64,000 nt of DNA, from positions 9,076,383 to 9,140,382 of the forward strand of contig NC_089732.1 in NCBI RefSeq assembly GCF_035083965.1. Direction: 5' to 3'. The first letter of the stretch is position 1. Every line of letters starts with the position of its first letter. The DNA is from Branchiostoma lanceolatum. Taxonomy: Eukaryota > Chordata > Leptocardii > Amphioxiformes > Branchiostomatidae. The notes under the pieces were generated by a model, which ran no database searches, was not told where the DNA came from, and saw only the letters and a list, made by a program, of their open reading frames with translations. This document shows, piece by piece, positions 12,601-44,360 of the stretch. A program made the translations under genes and the position numbers.

Positions 12601-15600
12601 CTTACAGACGAAATCTAAAGACAATATCAAGATTATCTGTTTTAGAAATTATACTGATTTATACTAGGTAATCCAGCAATATTAAGGCTGATTCTATACT
12701 GCAAAAATAATATCATTATCAGCAATCATGGTTTTTGTACAAAATTGAGATGTAAACATATTCCTGTATTCATAAACAAATTTTATAGCATATGAAACTA
12801 AGCAAGGATTATGATGAAAACTATTGCACCAACATGTAATTTATACATGTATTGAATAATTAATGTTGAAAGCATTTCTAATACTACAATGAAGACTTGT
12901 CTTTAGTTCAGTATGCAAAATACACTGGTCTTACAAGATATAGTTTATAAAGTTTTCACTCCAACCCTGCAAAGAGTAGGATATTAGTTAAAATTTTAGG
13001 CCTGGTGTCAATCATAAATGTAGCAGATTGCATAAACCAATCATCAGAAGTACCCCTCACTTTAATAGGATTAAAGGTCTGAAATGTTTAAGCCCATTTC
13101 TAGGCAACTGTTGCCATGTAAAGAGCAAGAGAATGTTATTCCACAGTAACCAGGATGTGGGGCAGTTTCAAGTAAATCTCTCATCTTTGTTAAACTACTC
13201 AAAACATAAACATTTCATGTAAATGTCAGGGTAGGAAAATGAATAAGTTTTTAATATTCCAGCTTGTATGATTATGTTCACTGCCACTAGGAACTTGTGA
13301 GTTGTAGCATCAGCAAAACAGCTTAGTTTCACTTGTGATTCTAATTTTAAGTCTTTATAAATGTGTTTTCTTCAGTTGCCAGAGAAAGTTTACAGCATGT
13401 GACACGTAACACTGCTAAAGGGTGGCTCTAGCCTACACTAGGCAGGGTAACAGCAATAGCAAAGGTACAAGAGGGCTGGCATCATATCCAACTGGCTTAA
13501 ATTTGTGTTGTAAAGTTATCCTGACAAAATATTTGCACAACAACTGTTAAAGGGAAAGTGATTTGAATAGTTCGGACAAGGCTTTCTATGGCGGGCGTTC
13601 GTCACCCTGTGTCCGTGAATGGGCGTGATTAAACGTTACGCCACAGCCTGGCACATATAAGGCCACCTGAACCTACCGCGACCTCGTATGTTTGTTAACT
13701 ACCTGCAAGGACCTTTGGACTGGTGTACTAGGGTCCTACCAGGAACAAACAATGGACCTGTCACAAACACCTGAAACCTGGGCGGGCAAGGCCTCTATAA
13801 TCACCTACAGCTCTATTTGCACCTGGGAAGTAACTCTACGACTCAGTTACTCTGTATTCCTACATGTTTGCGGTCGTTTTTTACAGAACATTGTGTGTGT
13901 TGCGTTGAATACATGAACGGTAAACAAAGGGGCGTCATGGTTGTGTGACACAGAATGGTCACCCTTCGCTCCCTCTGGCCTAACCTGTGCTCTTATTACA
14001 CCCCCTCTAGGCTTAATTATCCATTTTGATCACTTCATGATTCAATTATGCCATGTTGAAACACCTTTGTGACAACCGGGGAAACTGTCGCTATTTCCGC
14101 CATCTTGTGTTGTGTGGCGGAATGTGTGTCGTGTTGGTATATACACACAACACATGCGCAGGTGCTGGCCATTGTCTGTCACCCCTGGGCCTGCTCGATT
14201 TACGACCAGGGACCGGTTTGGAAGCATGCCAAAAGGAACCGGCAGCTGTAATAGACATTTAAATACATCAAATGTATCCCTCTTTAAATCAACCGTGGAC
14301 AGCTCTAAGTTCATATCCTTTGCCAAACAAAGTCAAAAATGCTTCAAGTCAAAAGACAAACGGCTAGAATTTTATGGGTGGGATTACAGTAAGTGGAACA
14401 GCTGGTTGTTACCAGCCCCAGGCTATTCTGACAAAATAACCAATAATTTTACCCCATATCGCAACACCTACTTGACACCAATCAGATATGCATGTCACCT
14501 CATCATATGGTAACACTTCACTGAAATACCTGAAAGTTAGCTCGAAGATTTTGCATATTTAAACAATAAGACTGGTCTGAAATCTATTGTAAAATCATTT
14601 CAACTACCTGCATACCACTCCTGAAAATTCAAGACTACCAGGGATACTTTTGAGTCCCTAGTGCCATACTGTAGAAGCCATATCTTCAAATACCTGAGGA
14701 AAACTATCACAACTCAAATGGGTAAATTTTGACACATAAATCTTTAAAAGCTATGACTTCATCTGGCCCCAATAAAAAAAACATGCCATAGTACAACATA
14801 AAACATACATGTAAGAACATGTATAAAAGGTATATAAAATATATTTTCCTACCTTGAGTTTCTTGTTGAGTTTACAGCAGTATCTGTACACCATAGCCAG
14901 GTTGAGGGGCCCAAAGTCTGCATAGAAGCTACAAAATGAAACGAGACCATGGGTTAAAAAAAAATAAACCTCAATTCATATACTCTCATTTATTTTTCGC
15001 AGTAGAAGGGGGAAAGAGTTAACTGTTTGGTTGTCATGGTTGATACAGTTCTGTACTGTACATTAGTTATAGTAATACAAGGGAGATATGCATCGTGAAT
15101 TCATGGTGAAGAGATCACTGCAAAACCCATGAAAATAAAACCATCGTGAAAGTTTCAAGATTTACAGTACATTACCTGGCACAGTCTGAGCAAGAATACC
15201 TGCAAACTACATTAACATTATCGTGCAAGGATTCTTCTCAAAATACTGATAGTCTGGGTCACGTTTATGTTTTTGTTACTGGTTATACTTTACTTCTACT
15301 AAGTTCTAGGCCAAGCACACGTAAAAGAGAAAAGGATGACTTACTTTTCATACACCAGTTCATCATCCACACAGAAATAATGTGTGTTTGCTGTGGATCT
15401 TGGCTTGCCTCGTAGAGTAGCGAAGTACAGGCGATCTGGATTTGAGAAGAAAAGGTTTAACATGGATAATCTCAAAGAGATTTAAAACAATATTGTCTAC
15501 ACTGAAAACAACAGATAAGAACACTTCATACAGAAGTTCTGATTGAAAAATATACATCGTTAAGATTTCTGATGTAATAAAAATCAGTCTAATGTAAACA

Positions 15601-16614
15601 GAAATGTCAGTGCCTGTTTACATGGACAGATTTTTATAACAACAAAAATCTTTACCTGTTTTGGTTCAAATTGTAATACATTTTGATAAGGCAAGAATTA
15701 CAATGTACATACTTCACCAAGGAGTTGATCATGTCATATGTATGATATTGATAATATCTACCACTAAAATCACAAATCATTGCCACTTGTAATTCCTATA
15801 TAATCACCGAATTCCAGATGCCAACTGCCAAACTAAATGTTACTGATAAGTTAAGATTAATTTTACTTTGGTAAATGAGACCATGTTGCATCAACAAGAC
15901 AAGCAAGGTTCCATTTTTACAGACAATAATGTAAACAAAAGAGTTTTTCACATCTTCCTGTTTCACACCTTGCATATTTGACACCTACTATAGATGACAA
16001 CATGTAATCATTTCAATCAATTATATCAAGACAAAGGGAGGAAGAGGATTATGCTGGAAAAACAACATAGAATCTTCACAAATTATACCTGATAACTAGC
16101 CTAAAATAGAAGATAAGTTTAACGATCTATGGTGGTTATGATATGGTAAAGGAAATACCAGTAGTCAATTTTTATTTCCTTGTACTCGAGTTGTAAATTA
16201 CCACCTTATTCTGGCTACGCTAAGAGCAAGAGAACGTAAGAAGAATCCAGAAGAAAGTAACACTAAAATATCAAACAAACACCTATATCGTGATGCTCTA
16301 TTAATATTTGTAACGCCGTATTTCCATCCTGTGGTTCAAAATTACAGTAATCTGTATACAGATATGGGTTTGAAAATGTTGTGAGTGGGCGGTTCGGTTC
16401 CACCAGTGAAGTTTTTGGTGCCCAACTTACGTCAAACCGGTGGTGTCAAAATTTATACCACCAACTTGGGCCGTCCCACAACATCATAAGACTGGAAATG
16501 TCGACTAAAAGGCCACTGTAGAAGCAAATTTAGCATCTACGTCAGTTGTTTAGATCGTGGGGTCTTACCTTTGATGAATTCTGAAGCACAGACGAGCTCG
16601 TTTTCGTCTGCCAT
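605..16614 (-). CDS. cdc14: CDC14 dual-specificity protein phosphatase, 13 coding exons, C-terminus beyond left edge
   Basis: Cell-cycle phosphatase that removes phosphate from Ser/Thr-Pro sites made by CDKs. Coding exons on the minus strand: 16569-16614, 15345-15435, 14853-14928, 12378-12470, 6570-6649, then 5482-5548 or 4803-4869, 4029-4091, 3735-3822, 3302-3532, 2882-3020, 2151-2319, 1648-1757, 605-730. All have GT-AG borders and the frame stays open, giving about 459 residues. The start reads [15 protein letters not shown]. The core contains [43 protein letters not shown] and DGSTPSDS. The catalytic loop HCKAGLGRTG has its Cys at about residue 277 and Arg at about 283, close to human CDC14A, and is split between exons 9 and 10. 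Exon 12 contains [10 protein letters not shown]. The last visible exon is Ser/Thr-rich with the phase left open, so the tail lies outside the window. Family assignment is secure; CDC14A versus CDC14B is not decided. Confidence 0.95.
2882..3532 (-). other. cdc14: CDC14 catalytic exons 9 and 10
   Basis: Exon 9 (3302-3532) ends inside the phosphatase signature after VHCK. Exon 10 (2882-3020) starts with [18 protein letters not shown] and continues through [18 protein letters not shown]. The nucleophilic Cys and phosphate-binding Arg are both present. The DGSTPSDS stretch in exon 9 corresponds to the general-acid region of CDC14 enzymes. The enzyme should therefore be active. Confidence 0.9.
3180..3257 (+). 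repeat. Dispersed repeat, copy 1 (second copy inverted near 53.5 kb)
   Basis: This CDC14 intron sequence contains GGTGTAACTGGAAACTGGCA and AAGGTTGGCTTGG. It matches the reverse complement of 53437-53532 over roughly 75 bases with scattered differences. It is non-coding and belongs to an unnamed repeat family. Confidence 0.7.
4480..4660. repeat. Dispersed repeat family ending in a GTTTCAAGATGTACAGTA-like motif, copy in CDC14 intron
   Basis: The segment ends with CACAAACGTTTCAAGATGTACAGTA. Near-identical ends occur at about 8501-8529, 15140-15170, 32065-32091 and 41975-42006. Interiors share GTGGTTTT, 'accaca' and 'actgcaaa' motifs with small inverted segments. It looks like a short non-autonomous element common in this genome; full borders were not resolved. 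Confidence 0.5.
4803..4869 (-). other. cdc14: CDC14 exon 6, version b (duplicated alternative exon)
   Basis: This is a second 67-nt exon with acceptor CCCACAG and donor GTAGGG. It encodes [20 protein letters not shown] followed by Asp-Lys. It starts with the same split codon and ends in the same phase as version a, and its protein is clearly related but diverged. Because 67 is not a multiple of 3, a transcript with both versions would lose frame at exon 7, while either alone keeps it. The reading frame is intact, so it looks functional rather than a relic. Alternative use is inferred; no transcript data were available. Confidence 0.85.
5482..5548 (-). other. cdc14: CDC14 exon 6, version a
   Basis: This 67-nt coding exon has acceptor TTTGCAG and donor GTAGGAAC. 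It encodes [20 protein letters not shown] followed by Tyr-Arg, completing the Arg codon begun in the upstream exon. It aligns with the DASFGNCTYNL segment of vertebrate CDC14. It lies upstream, in transcript order, of a second exon with the same length and phase. Confidence 0.9.
5735..5825 (+). repeat. Single unit of the GTGCACC-type repeat seen as a tandem array at 29.7 kb
   Basis: The stretch with GGAGCTGCGCACCTAATTTT and TTTTGTGGGCTA resembles one unit of the roughly 115-125-bp tandem repeats at 29658-29990 (GGAGCTGTGCACCTTGTTTT, TTTTTGTAGGCTATAG). It lies in a CDC14 intron and is non-coding. Confidence 0.55.
8280..8530. repeat. Second copy of the TACTGTA-ended dispersed repeat
   Basis: It lies in the large CDC14 intron. 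It contains GTGGTTTTATTTCGTGGTGG near 8345 and ends CCGTGAATGTTTCGAGATCT followed by ACAGTA near 8529. The ending matches the copies near 4.6, 15.1, 32.1 and 42.0 kb. Confidence 0.5.
10803..10978 (+). repeat. Dispersed repeat with CTCTACCAGACTAACT start, copy 1
   Basis: Motifs in order are TCTCTACCAGACTAACTA, TTGCCAGGGTTTCA, GTGGACTAACTCTA, CTTTTTCTGCCGAATTCTA and CGTAGGAGGGC. The same ordered motifs occur at about 54027-54175 on the same strand, and a shorter inverted match lies near 20740-20835. This is an unnamed dispersed element. Confidence 0.65.
15085..15172. repeat. Third copy of the TACTGTA-ended dispersed repeat
   Basis: It lies in the CDC14 intron between exons 2 and 3. It contains AATTCATGGTGAAGAGATCA, then CATCGTGAAAGTTTCAAGAT and TTACAGTA. 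Confidence 0.45.
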
Positions 16615-16619
16615 GGTCT

Positions 16620-17100
16620 CCTGGTAGCCGAGGTGAGGGATGTACTGACGGGGCCCAAGCTGATCAAGACCCGGAACAGAACTCGACTTCCACCGCTGTA
16701 ACACCTGAACAGCAGCCGTGATGAGCGATCGGACCCGAGCTCAGTCAACAGAGAAAGATATTCTTCCACTCCGGCGATAGTGGGGCTTGCGTTACCGTAC
16801 GACACAGTACTTAATCGTGGTTGCAAAGTTGACAAAATTTCACCCCAAGCTACAAATTCGCCATATTGTCTTTTTCGAATGAAAGGCAAACACACCAATT
16901 AGCATCATGTGATGCCTCTCCACCAATCCGAGCCTGAGTAACAAAAGCATACCGGTACGTGCAACCAATCACAGAATACAACACAGAACGGCATCGGGAA
17001 TCTCAATGATGATTTTGACGTCATACACATCGACCAATAGGAGACGCCGTCTTAAGGGTTGCCATAGCAAACGCATCTTTGAACCAATCAGAGCTTTGTT
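16620..17100 (-). promoter_or_regulatory. Putative CDC14 promoter: CCAAT-box cluster plus CRE
   Basis: Upstream of the CDC14 start codon, CCAAT occurs on the plus strand at 16895, 16923, 16965, 17034 and 17084, all in one orientation (ATTGG relative to the gene). A perfect palindromic CRE, TGACGTCA, sits at 17016-17023. No convincing TATA box is visible. Spaced NF-Y sites with CRE-type sites are typical of TATA-less cell-cycle promoters, which suits this gene. The transcription start itself cannot be placed. Confidence 0.55.
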
Positions 17101-18120
17101 GTGAAGTGCAAATAGAAACCAAATACCGCGGGTTCTTTGAAGGTGTTTCAAAAACTCCTGGGCTTATCTGTCAGAATGTGACAGCTAGCTCTTTTCTCCA
17201 TTTGATACACTTTGCAATTTAAAGGAGTCCTTTTAAAACCTACCCAGTGGTTACCAAGAACCATGCGACTGCTTAGTAGCGACGATAGCTCAAGTTTTAA
17301 ATCTAACGTCAACAATATCTGGTTTATCAGTCAGGTTTGCAGAAGAATTAATTACCGGACAATGTCAAGATGGTCTTTGTATCGGTTCGACCGTTGAACA
17401 AGTTACCTCATTCAGTGGATACTATTATTTCTCCAAAGCAGAATATAACGAGGTGGGCAATCAGGGACCATCATGAACGAAAATGACATGTTTTTGATGA
17501 ATAAAACCTTCTGTATAACCATATATTCTTTTGTTATCTTCAAACTTTTTTACCGTGTGTTAATGTTATCCTGTGTTTATGTATTGTGGAACAGTGTTGC
17601 TTAATGTTGTATTGAGGAAGAATAGCTACATTCATTGTGCTAATTGTGGATCCCAAATAAGGTCAAGTCAAGTAATCTCCGCGTATCATTGAGGCCCCCT
17701 AGCGGTTTGTTTCATTTTTGCCGCTACTGGATGCGGATTACCTGCAATTATATTTTTGGCCGTTAGGGCGGGGCTTTTGAGCCGTGCGTGGATGCTGTAT
17801 TTACTCTTAACCGTGCGTATAGACCATGCCCTTTTCTTCAACTAAAACTTTACCAATTAGGAAACTGCTGCAGCGAAACTGGTTCAGTGTCATTGAGGAA
17901 TTCTGAATAGAAATCCCAAACGATTGATAAAGAGGATTGAATGATAATCTTTGTGAATTTGCGACTGGGGACGGGCAGTTTTCCTACAAATTATTTATCA
18001 CTTTTGGAAATGACTATAGCTCTTCACAGCCTCTTTGAAACTCTGCCTGAATAAGACAATCTATACAAATCTAACCGTTATATGAAACTACAAGATAAAT
18101 GATACAAAACTCGTGTGTAC
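17101..18120. other. Intergenic region between CDC14 and the AKAP7-like gene
   Basis: I see no coding potential or RNA gene. The distal CDC14 promoter is presumably at the left end. The AKAP7-like 3' end probably lies near 18124-18130, where the minus strand reads AATAAA. Confidence 0.5.
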
Positions 18121-18485
18121 ATTTTTTATTATCATTATGTTTACACAGATGGCCATAGAGCAACTATAACACCATAAGCAGCCTTTATAAGTAGGAACAC
18201 AGTCGTAGTCGGTAGTTTAATTTCTTACATTACATCGTACGACAATCGTTAGCCCTGTAACATCATGCCTAGAACCAAGCTTTTCTAGTAAACGTCACAG
18301 TGATTATTACAAATTTCAAAGTTTTATGGAAAAACAATTATTTTCTAGAGGTGCATCGTGTATATACTCTGGATGTTGAGAGTTTGTAACGATATATCTG
18401 TAACCCATGTTCTTATAGGCTGTTTCCTTGAAACTAAACAAAATAAGATATGAAAATAAATTCCAAAAATAGACTAAAAGATCCC

Positions 18486-19343
18486 TTATCCTCCTGGCCC
18501 AAACTTGACCTGTTCCTCCACGTGGAAGTACCCGTCAGCTTGTCTCTTCTTCCTTAAAGAGCACAGCTGGAATCCTTCCACAGACTGACTGCCCAACTCC
18601 TTCTCCCGCAGTCCCTCGTACAGTGATGGTGAGATCCTCTGGATGCCTCTGCTCTTCAGCTTCCCCTGGTTGTTGTCCGTGATCTTCATAACGGTCAGAT
18701 GGGGCAGGAAGCTGTTGTCGTCGGTCGGGTAGAGGCTCTTCTCCGCGAAGCAGGCGCGCACTGTCTCCGCTATCTGCTTGAGCGTGGCCAGGTGACCGCC
18801 TTCTGCGACTTTTGCAAACACTGTTGTGTCTGCGAATGTGCCCAGACCCTCGAAGGGAATGGCCACCTTGCTGAACTGGAGCAGAAATCGGCCACCAGCT
18901 TCTTTCGGTGACGTGGCGGCTTGTTTTGAGGTCTCTCCAGGCTTCTGGACGGGTTGCAGTAGCTGTGGAGTGACGCGCGCCTTGGCCTGTCTCAGCGCCT
19001 CCTTGGCGGCCTGTACTTGGCCCTCACGCAGGTGCAACATCAGGAGTGTGACGTGAAGGTGGGACAGGGGGATGATGGCGGGCTCCAGGTTGGGTTCGTG
19101 TGCCAGAACAGCATCTTGTATCGCCCGCACGCATTTTCGTACTTCGTCGCTTGTCACTCTGATCGCGACGAAGTAGTTGGGCAGGACGGCGGTCCCTGGC
19201 GGCACGACTTTGGCGCCTTTTTTCCCCATTTCCGATTCTGACGTCTGTCTTCTGAGCCCGCTAGTGGTCCTCATCTTCCCCAACTGCTCCGTGACTTTGT
19301 CATCATCCTCCGTCCGACCGTTTAGCGCTCTTTCGTCAGCCAT
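18486..19343 (-). CDS. AKAP7: AKAP7-like 2H phosphoesterase-domain protein, single exon
   Basis: An uninterrupted 285-codon frame from the ATG at 19343 to the TAA at 18486. Residues 53-285 match the central domain of AKAP7/AKAP18: LPNYFVAIRVTSDEV, two HxT motifs (HVT at 97-99 and HLT at 215-217), IPFEGLGTF, VFAKVAEG, FLPHLTVMK and LCSLRKKRQADGYFHVE. In this superfamily the two His and two Thr line an active-site cleft for 2',3'-cyclic nucleotides or 5'-AMP. Residues 1-50 are charged and low-complexity. The protein stops just after the domain, so the C-terminal amphipathic helix that binds PKA regulatory subunits in vertebrate AKAP7 is absent. No intron is visible, unlike vertebrate AKAP7, which suggests a retrocopy or lineage-specific intron loss. 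PKA anchoring therefore cannot be assumed. AATAAA on the minus strand near 18125-18130 is a plausible poly(A) signal. Confidence 0.85.
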   Translation of the reverse strand: MADERALNGRTEDDDKVTEQLGKMRTTSGLRRQTSESEMGKKGAKVVPPGTAVLPNYFVAIRVTSDEVRKCVRAIQDAVLAHEPNLEPAIIPLSHLHVTLLMLHLREGQVQAAKEALRQAKARVTPQLLQPVQKPGETSKQAATSPKEAGGRFLLQFSKVAIPFEGLGTFADTTVFAKVAEGGHLATLKQIAETVRACFAEKSLYPTDDNSFLPHLTVMKITDNNQGKLKSRGIQRISPSLYEGLREKELGSQSVEGFQLCSLRKKRQADGYFHVEEQVKFGPGG

Positions 19344-19358
19344 TGCCGCTCTGTTTCT

Positions 19359-19778
19359 TTAAAATTCTTTGACAAATGTTGTCAATCTGTTTTCGTCGTA
19401 CCGTACGGTCAAGAGAAAGATTGGAGGGCTTTTATGGGGGATTCCAAAGCAATGCGAAGTTGTATTTTCTCCCGAATGCTTGGCAACTAGGTATTGAAGT
19501 ATACATACACAAGATACCGAAGTACCCAACGAGAGCTCTTCAGGAGAGGCAAAGTCAACAGCAACTCTATCTGATGCCATTGTTCGCGCGGGAAGAACCT
19601 GTCGAACAGTGGCCGGCCTGGCCGCCGTTGGGTCGTTTTGGTGCTGCACAGTCTGAATGGTTTCATATATGTTTAGCATTGAGTATCTCGTCTCGATGAC
19701 ATGTCGTCTGAAAAACTGTGTCAGCTGCGCTCGTGTGGCGAGACAACTGAAGGGTCCATAGCGTAACCAATACGACAT
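19359..19778 (-). CDS. Possible upstream ORF or 5' exon, unrecognised (139 codons)
   Basis: This minus-strand frame ends only 15 bases before the AKAP7-like start codon. The first part (MSYWLRYGPFSCLATRAQ, then FFRRHVIETRYSMLN) is basic and amphipathic, somewhat like a mitochondrial leader, but no family is recognised. A possible donor (GTACTT) near 19530 could end an exon after about 83 codons. The remaining codons look random. It may be a long upstream ORF, the first exon of another minus-strand transcript, or chance. Existence as a protein is doubtful. Confidence 0.25.
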   Translation of the reverse strand: MSYWLRYGPFSCLATRAQLTQFFRRHVIETRYSMLNIYETIQTVQHQNDPTAARPATVRQVLPARTMASDRVAVDFASPEELSLGTSVSCVCILQYLVAKHSGENTTSHCFGIPHKSPPIFLLTVRYDENRLTTFVKEF

Positions 19779-20097
19779 GAAATAGAGAATAAAACAACAC
19801 GCGGGCGGTATTGTGAGCCACGACGGGTCATTGAGACACGCCTTGTTTAGCAGTTCTTGGTGTATTTACTTACAAAATGTTCGTACTAGCCACATAAACA
19901 AGTTAAGCAACTAGTCAGCTAGGGTTGGAGCCTTGGAGGCGTCACAGATATGACGGTCAAATAAGTTAAAGAATACACGTATTCGTATCTATTAGCAATG
20001 GAACAAGTCATTGTACTGGGTACATGGTAACGGCTGACCCAAGACTAACGTACAACTACAACGTGTGACTTAATCTGACGTAACTACAATTAATAGA

Positions 20098-20287
20098 CAC
20101 TGCACGAAATGGCCTCGTATCCCGGCGTATACGTACAGGGATTCCTCCGGAAATATTCCATATCCCGGTGCGGATTTAGCGTATCCGATATAATTAACGG
20201 ATACGCTGAATCCGCACCGGGAAATGGAATATTTCCGGAGGAATCCCTGTACGTATACGCCGGGATATGAGGCCATTTCGTGCAGTG
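20098..20287. mobile_element. Near-perfect 190-bp palindrome (hairpin element)
   Basis: The arm starting CACTGCACGAAATGGCC at 20098 is repeated as its reverse complement ending at 20287. The arms are about 90 bp with only three mismatches around a short AT-rich centre (ATATAATTAA). Arms include TATACGTACAGGGATTCCTC and TTCCGGAGGAATCCC. Such arm identity suggests a young insertion of a foldback element or MITE. No convincing target duplication was found. Confidence 0.75.
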
Positions 20288-20739
20288 AGAATACAACAGT
20301 CATTATGATAATACAGTACATGTTTAGAAAATCATAAGAATCAATTACAAATCATGCAGATGTGTCCATGCATCTTCATGATAGAATTTTAATGAAATGA
20401 TCTACAACTTATTACAAGAAAAATCTACATTAATTAAGGTGCTGGACAGATCAATGTTGACAGATCATCGTATTAACGAAGGATGGAACTAGGCTGAAGA
20501 AGGAGTAAATTTTGATTACAATCAATGACGAAATACAGTGGATGCTGTGACGTCTGAATATCGTCTGACCGTTTACGAAATTGTTTGAGTATCTCCATGA
20601 TGTCTAACCTCCCGTGATCGACGTTTAATTTAGCCTAGGCCTTCAGGCAAAAAGGGAAATAATTGGCCAGGAGGGTCAGTCCACGGGAAGGTTAATATTT
20701 CCCCTTCCGAAGTGGAAGAACAAATAAAACCCTATGATG

Positions 20740-20835
20740 GTCAAACTCCCCTGGCAAATATTCTCTCTAACTGTGGCCTGCGTAATAAGTCTGGTCTCCT
20801 TGGTCTGGTCAAGGAGACTAGTCACTTATAGTAGT
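20740..20835 (-). repeat. Inverted partial copy of the CTCTACCAGACTAACT repeat
   Basis: Read on the minus strand, the segment contains CCAGACTTATTACGCAGGCC and AGAGAATATTTGCCAGGGG, matching the order of motifs at 10803-10860. It also includes a small perfect hairpin (TCTCCTTG and CAAGGAGA) near 20795-20817. Confidence 0.45.
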
Positions 20836-21990
20836 AGTTATACCAACGCGCCACAAAATCAAAATAAACCCCAGGCATCTTTTCAACTTTCAAATTTATT
20901 AGCTATTACTTAGTTATGTGTATGTTAGTAAAAAAAAATTGAATAAAATCAAGTTGGCATTATCTGAATGAACAGGTAATACAGTGGTCGAGCTAGCTGG
21001 AAGCTGAGGCAGATAAAAAGGGCACAATAGATAATGAGAGCATGATGTATCTTCAAATATTGTTGTATCTTTCAAACATTGTTATACCTACAGTTCTATC
21101 ATATTAATGTGACTGTAGAGAGGAGTAGACATCCAAAATGTATGCATAGCCAACATTCGTAATCACCGGGCCGGGAACATCGGTAACCTTCGTACCCGCT
21201 CGGCTGATGATCGGCATCCTTCGGTAATTTCCGTTGAGTGTCGGTAATTTCCGTGGATTAATCGGCGCCTGCCTCTTCTAGAAGGCGCAGTTTCCTTTAC
21301 CGAAATCGCAGATTTCTAACAGGTAAGCAACTCCACTATAATATCTCGTAGTGTGGTTTGTACCCAAAGGTATAGGTATGAATATCAATTCGTAATTTGT
21401 GCTACAAATGGTGTAAAAGGTCACGAAATAAGAGTTTCCCGCGTCGAATATTCTGCCGGCCATGTCTGGCTAACGCGTCGCGCCATGTTGGACCTTTTGA
21501 CTCGTTTGAGGTGAATTTTTGCTCGACAAATTCTATGATCGTAGTGACGTTCGTTCAGTGATACCTTGTTTGATGATCAAGAAAGGTACTTGGGCTACTT
21601 GTGCACGGATTTTTAGGGTTATAAGAGTCACCGGACGCTTATTATTACATGTAATACACCCGTGCGACAACAAAGAATCTCTGCATTGGATGGGGGGGGG
21701 GGCTTTTATGTCAACAGATTCATGAAAATTATGTTTTTTTTCCGTTTCTATTAAAGTTCATCACATGCTGTTGTATGCCTTTGCGACACAGTAAGAGAAG
21801 GTGTCTGGTTGATTATGAAATTCTAACAGCATTCCACATTTTCATGTCGCTGAGTCTTCTGTTGGTTGAATGTTTGGGTCAAAAACCGTGTGTTTTGTTC
21901 TTTATCTGAATCGTACGCGCGGTATTTTTAAAACACTTTACCCCCGCTTTACCAGATTGGAGCAGAGAACAACAACAGCCTCTGGTCAAC

Positions 21991-43319
<21,329 letters not shown>

Positions 43320-44360
43320 GTCACCAAACAATCTGATGATGTCATGAAGAATTGAGTTGCCTACACAAGAAGCAAAGCATCATCACATTTTGCTTTGATG
43401 TCATTGATATATACAAGATGCAAGAAGTATGAAGTTACCACACTAATGATGTGATAAATACTATTTATCAACATACAAATCACAAAGTCACCACAATACT
43501 TAAGTGTAAGTGTATTTAAGGCAAAAGGTTTTGAGTCACCAGATAGTTGTGATGTAATGTCTAAACATTTACTGTTAAGCTTACAATTAAGCTGTAAATC
43601 TGATTCATATATGGTTGTAGTTGTCTACTGTGCACTATACATTGAACACTACTAATCAATATGATTAAGCATAAAGCTGTACACAAGATTTTCATCTATC
43701 TCAATCTGGTAGGAATATCCAAACAAAATGATGACATGCTGGTTAGTTTTGTCTTACAAAGTTTCACTTACATCTACATAGGCAGTACCAATTATGTATC
43801 TGTCTCACTGGAATATGCTGTTCATACGTAAGTGTGTTATAAAGGAGATATCATGATTCGTCAGTATTTTCAGAAACAGAAAAAGCCTACATGGCTACCA
43901 AGGATATCCTAGTAAAGATCTTGTACTTCACTGTAGCTCCCAAAGTTGTCAGTATGTGGATGGCAGAGCAAGGTTGTTAGATAACAGGAAGGATTGCAAT
44001 GCAGTTCATGATATTCTTATGATATAACTGTTACATATACACATGCATGAATGGCCCTTGACTGCTTTACATTAACCACTGATTTGGTCACTAGAAAGCT
44101 GTTACAACAGTCAAAGATGCAATTTAGGACTCTTAGGAGAAAGTAAAACTGTTCACTACTGAATCTTAAACACTGCTGCAACAAGTCAACTTCAACAGTT
44201 CTATATATATACACATTTGTAGTTGTAGAGGCTGGGTAGGGGGATTATTTGTTAGTATTATCTATATTGTAGGGGTTTAGAGTATGTGCATATGTTCTGT
44301 AGTTGACTTTGTGGAGTAAAGCAATAAGTCATTGTCATGAATAAAGAAAAAAGCAAGAAA
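43320..44360 (+). other. SMARCA4: SMARCA4 3' untranslated region and poly(A) signal
   Basis: After the TGA at 43317-43319 come about 1 kb of AT-rich non-coding sequence and an AATAAA at about 44340-44345. A second AATAAA at about 44792 could serve a longer form. Confidence 0.5.

Larger units (their letters stand above)
19800..21990. other. Intergenic region upstream of SMARCA4
   Basis: Between the divergently oriented AKAP7-like and SMARCA4 genes. It holds the 190-bp palindrome and an inverted repeat fragment near 20.8 kb. Two direct copies of TCGGTAATTTCCGT lie at 21219-21254. The SMARCA4 5' UTR lies at its right end with ATG context TCAACATGG. No coding gene is supported. Confidence 0.5.

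Noticed and set aside
14042..14513. Overlapping open frames in a GC-richer stretch of a CDC14 intron
   Set aside because: They overlap on both strands without splice context or family similarity. The region might be an alternative promoter, but nothing decisive is visible.
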